NCBI GenBank assembly: GCA_041391725.1
Contig: JAWKNL010000033.1
Location: forward strand, 1 to 64,000
Reading direction: 5' to 3'
Length of the DNA stretch: 64,000 nucleotides
Source: JAGQVA01 sp041391725
GTDB lineage: Bacteria > Bacteroidota > Bacteroidia > J057
Part shown: positions 62,948-64,000 of the stretch, piece after piece
Layout of the letters: each line of letters starts with the position of its first letter
Numbering within the stretch: the first letter of the stretch is position 1
The notes under the pieces: model-generated
What the model was told of the DNA's origin: nothing
Databases searched by the model: none
The model's input: only the letters and a program-made list of their open reading frames with translations
Program-made: the position numbers and the translations under genes

Positions 62948-64000
62948 ATGTATATAGATCGGGTCTTATTGAAAACGGTCGAGGAAAAACTTGTACCTGG
63001 TAAAGCGGTACTGATATTAGGGCCACGACAAGTGGGCAAATCCACCCTTTTAGATGAGGTCGCCCGGCGAAGTAATTTCCGTGTATTACGGTTGGATTGT
63101 GATGATGCCGCCGTAAGGGCAAGGTTAGAAATTCAGACACTTCCCAACCTTCAGAATGTGGTGGGAAATGCAGAATTGTTAATGATTGATGAAGCGCAGC
63201 GGGTGAAAAATATCGGATTGACTTTAAAAATTATTCTGGATCAGATAAAGACTGTCCGCATTCTGGTAAGCAGATCTTCTTCTTTTGAATTGTCCAGTCA
63301 GATCAATGAACCACTTACTGGCAGAAAGTGGGAATACACACTATTGCCCTTTTCCACCTATGAAATGGAGCTATTTCATGGAGCTTTTGAGAGTCCCGGC
63401 TGTTACACCGGCGACTTATATTTACAGTATGTACCCGGAGGTAGTCAAAAACCCCGGTCAGGAGACCGAAATTCTCAATCAGCTTGCAGGAAGTTATTTG
63501 TATAAGGATATTTTTTCGTTTCAGGATCTTGAAAGCCGGAATTGTTTGAAAAACTGCTTCAGACACTGGCACTTCAGGTGGGTTCAGAAACTTCTTACAA
63601 CAAACTGGCCGAAGTGGTAGGGAGTGATATTTCAACGGTACAGCGTTACAGGTTGCTGGAAAAATCATTTATTATTTTTCGTCTGCCTGCATTCAGCCGA
63701 AATCTCCGCACCGAGTTGAAAAAAGCCGCAAGATTTATTTTTATGACAATGGTATCGAATGCAGTCATCGGAGATTATCGACTGCCGGAATTGAGAACAG
63801 ATATTGGCGGTCTTTGGGAAAATTTTCTCATCAGCGAACGGCATAAACGCAATGTATTTCACAGATTTTATGGGAAAACTTATTTCTGGAGAACCGTAAG
63901 TCAGCAGGAAATTGATTATCTGGAGGAATATGACGGTGGGCTGCATGCTTACGAATTTAAATGGAATGCAAAAAAGCAGCCCAGGCTTCCAGGTAGTTTT
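62948..64000 (+). pseudogene. AAA ATPase with DUF4143, frame broken and cut by the window end
   Basis: The gene starts MYIDRVLLKTVEEKLVPGKA and has Walker A GPRQVGKST, Walker B LLMIDEAQ, and INEPLTGRKWEYTLLPFS, the usual order in the DUF4143 ATPase family. The first frame stops at 63505. The true continuation needs frame changes at about 63370-63430 (to reach MYPEVVKNPGQETEILNQL), near 63530 (to LFEKLLQTLALQ) and around 63727-63755. The C-terminal part FRLPAFSRNLRTELKKA and GGLWENFLISERHKRN is then normal. The gene runs past the window. It may be a decayed gene or contain sequence errors. Function of the family is not firmly known; some are defence- or mobile-associated. Confidence 0.75.

Overview
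The window looks like a chromosomal segment of a free-living member of the Bacteroidota, possibly of the Saprospirales/Chitinophagales type, though the exact lineage cannot be fixed from the sequence. The support is a SusD/RagB-family protein, several proteins with type IX secretion C-terminal domains, LytTR and two-component-propeller regulators, promoters resembling the Bacteroidota TTTG / TAnnTTTG consensus, and the near absence of Shine-Dalgarno sites. Coding density is high, with moderate GC and genes on both strands.

Layout. 1-9.5 kb: the 3' end of a susD-like gene, a secreted hypothetical, two paralogous FG-GAP propeller proteins facing away from each other across a ten-copy tandem hairpin repeat, and a very large ThuA/PQQ-dehydrogenase/PKD/cytochrome c/CBM lipoprotein. 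9.5-14.1 kb: a PlsC acyltransferase, then a compact sulfur operon (sulfide:quinone oxidoreductase, DsrC/TusE-like protein, DsrE-like protein) and an outer-membrane-type hypothetical. 14.1-20.5 kb: alaS, a frame-broken M23 peptidase, a MerR regulator and a hybrid histidine kinase. 20.6-21.4 kb: tRNA-Pro(GGG) and an MNT/HEPN pair whose HEPN gene carries an in-frame stop. 21.5-27.6 kb: a graspetide-type RiPP cluster of the grasp-with-spasm family (precursor, ATP-grasp ligase, SPASM protein, C39-peptidase ABC exporter, HlyD partner). 27.6-33.0 kb: a TPR-CHAT protease-like protein, a T9SS cargo protein, and divergently a sigma factor with a membrane anti-sigma/TPR protein. 33.0-43.3 kb: a PyrR-like phosphoribosyltransferase, fabG, four tandem-Usp proteins, a PAS histidine kinase, a REC-CRP fusion regulator and a CcoI-type copper P-ATPase; a perfect CRP/FNR-like palindrome sits in the divergent promoter between the usp operon and ccoI. 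43.3-55.3 kb: TerB-like, TPR and lipoproteins, a rhomboid protease, an OmpA/PD40 protein, a glycosyltransferase, an O-antigen-ligase-like protein, YjjX and YceI. 55.3-58.9 kb: a propeller sensor kinase with its LytTR regulator. 59-64 kb: a lipoprotein, a six-repeat CHRD/T9SS protein and a DUF4143 ATPase, the last two broken by several single-base shifts.

How the parts may work together. The most striking unit is the RiPP operon: the precursor has a double-glycine leader that fits the C39 peptidase of the exporter, and a hairpin between precursor and ligase genes would set their ratio. The usp/PAS kinase/REC-CRP/CcoI group reads as a redox or oxygen-limitation response module with a shared operator. 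The sulfur operon suggests sulfide oxidation with persulfide handling. The single-base frame breaks, mostly in homopolymers, are concentrated at 61.5-64 kb but also hit the M23 peptidase and the ABC exporter; they may be sequencing errors, and functional conclusions about those genes depend on that.
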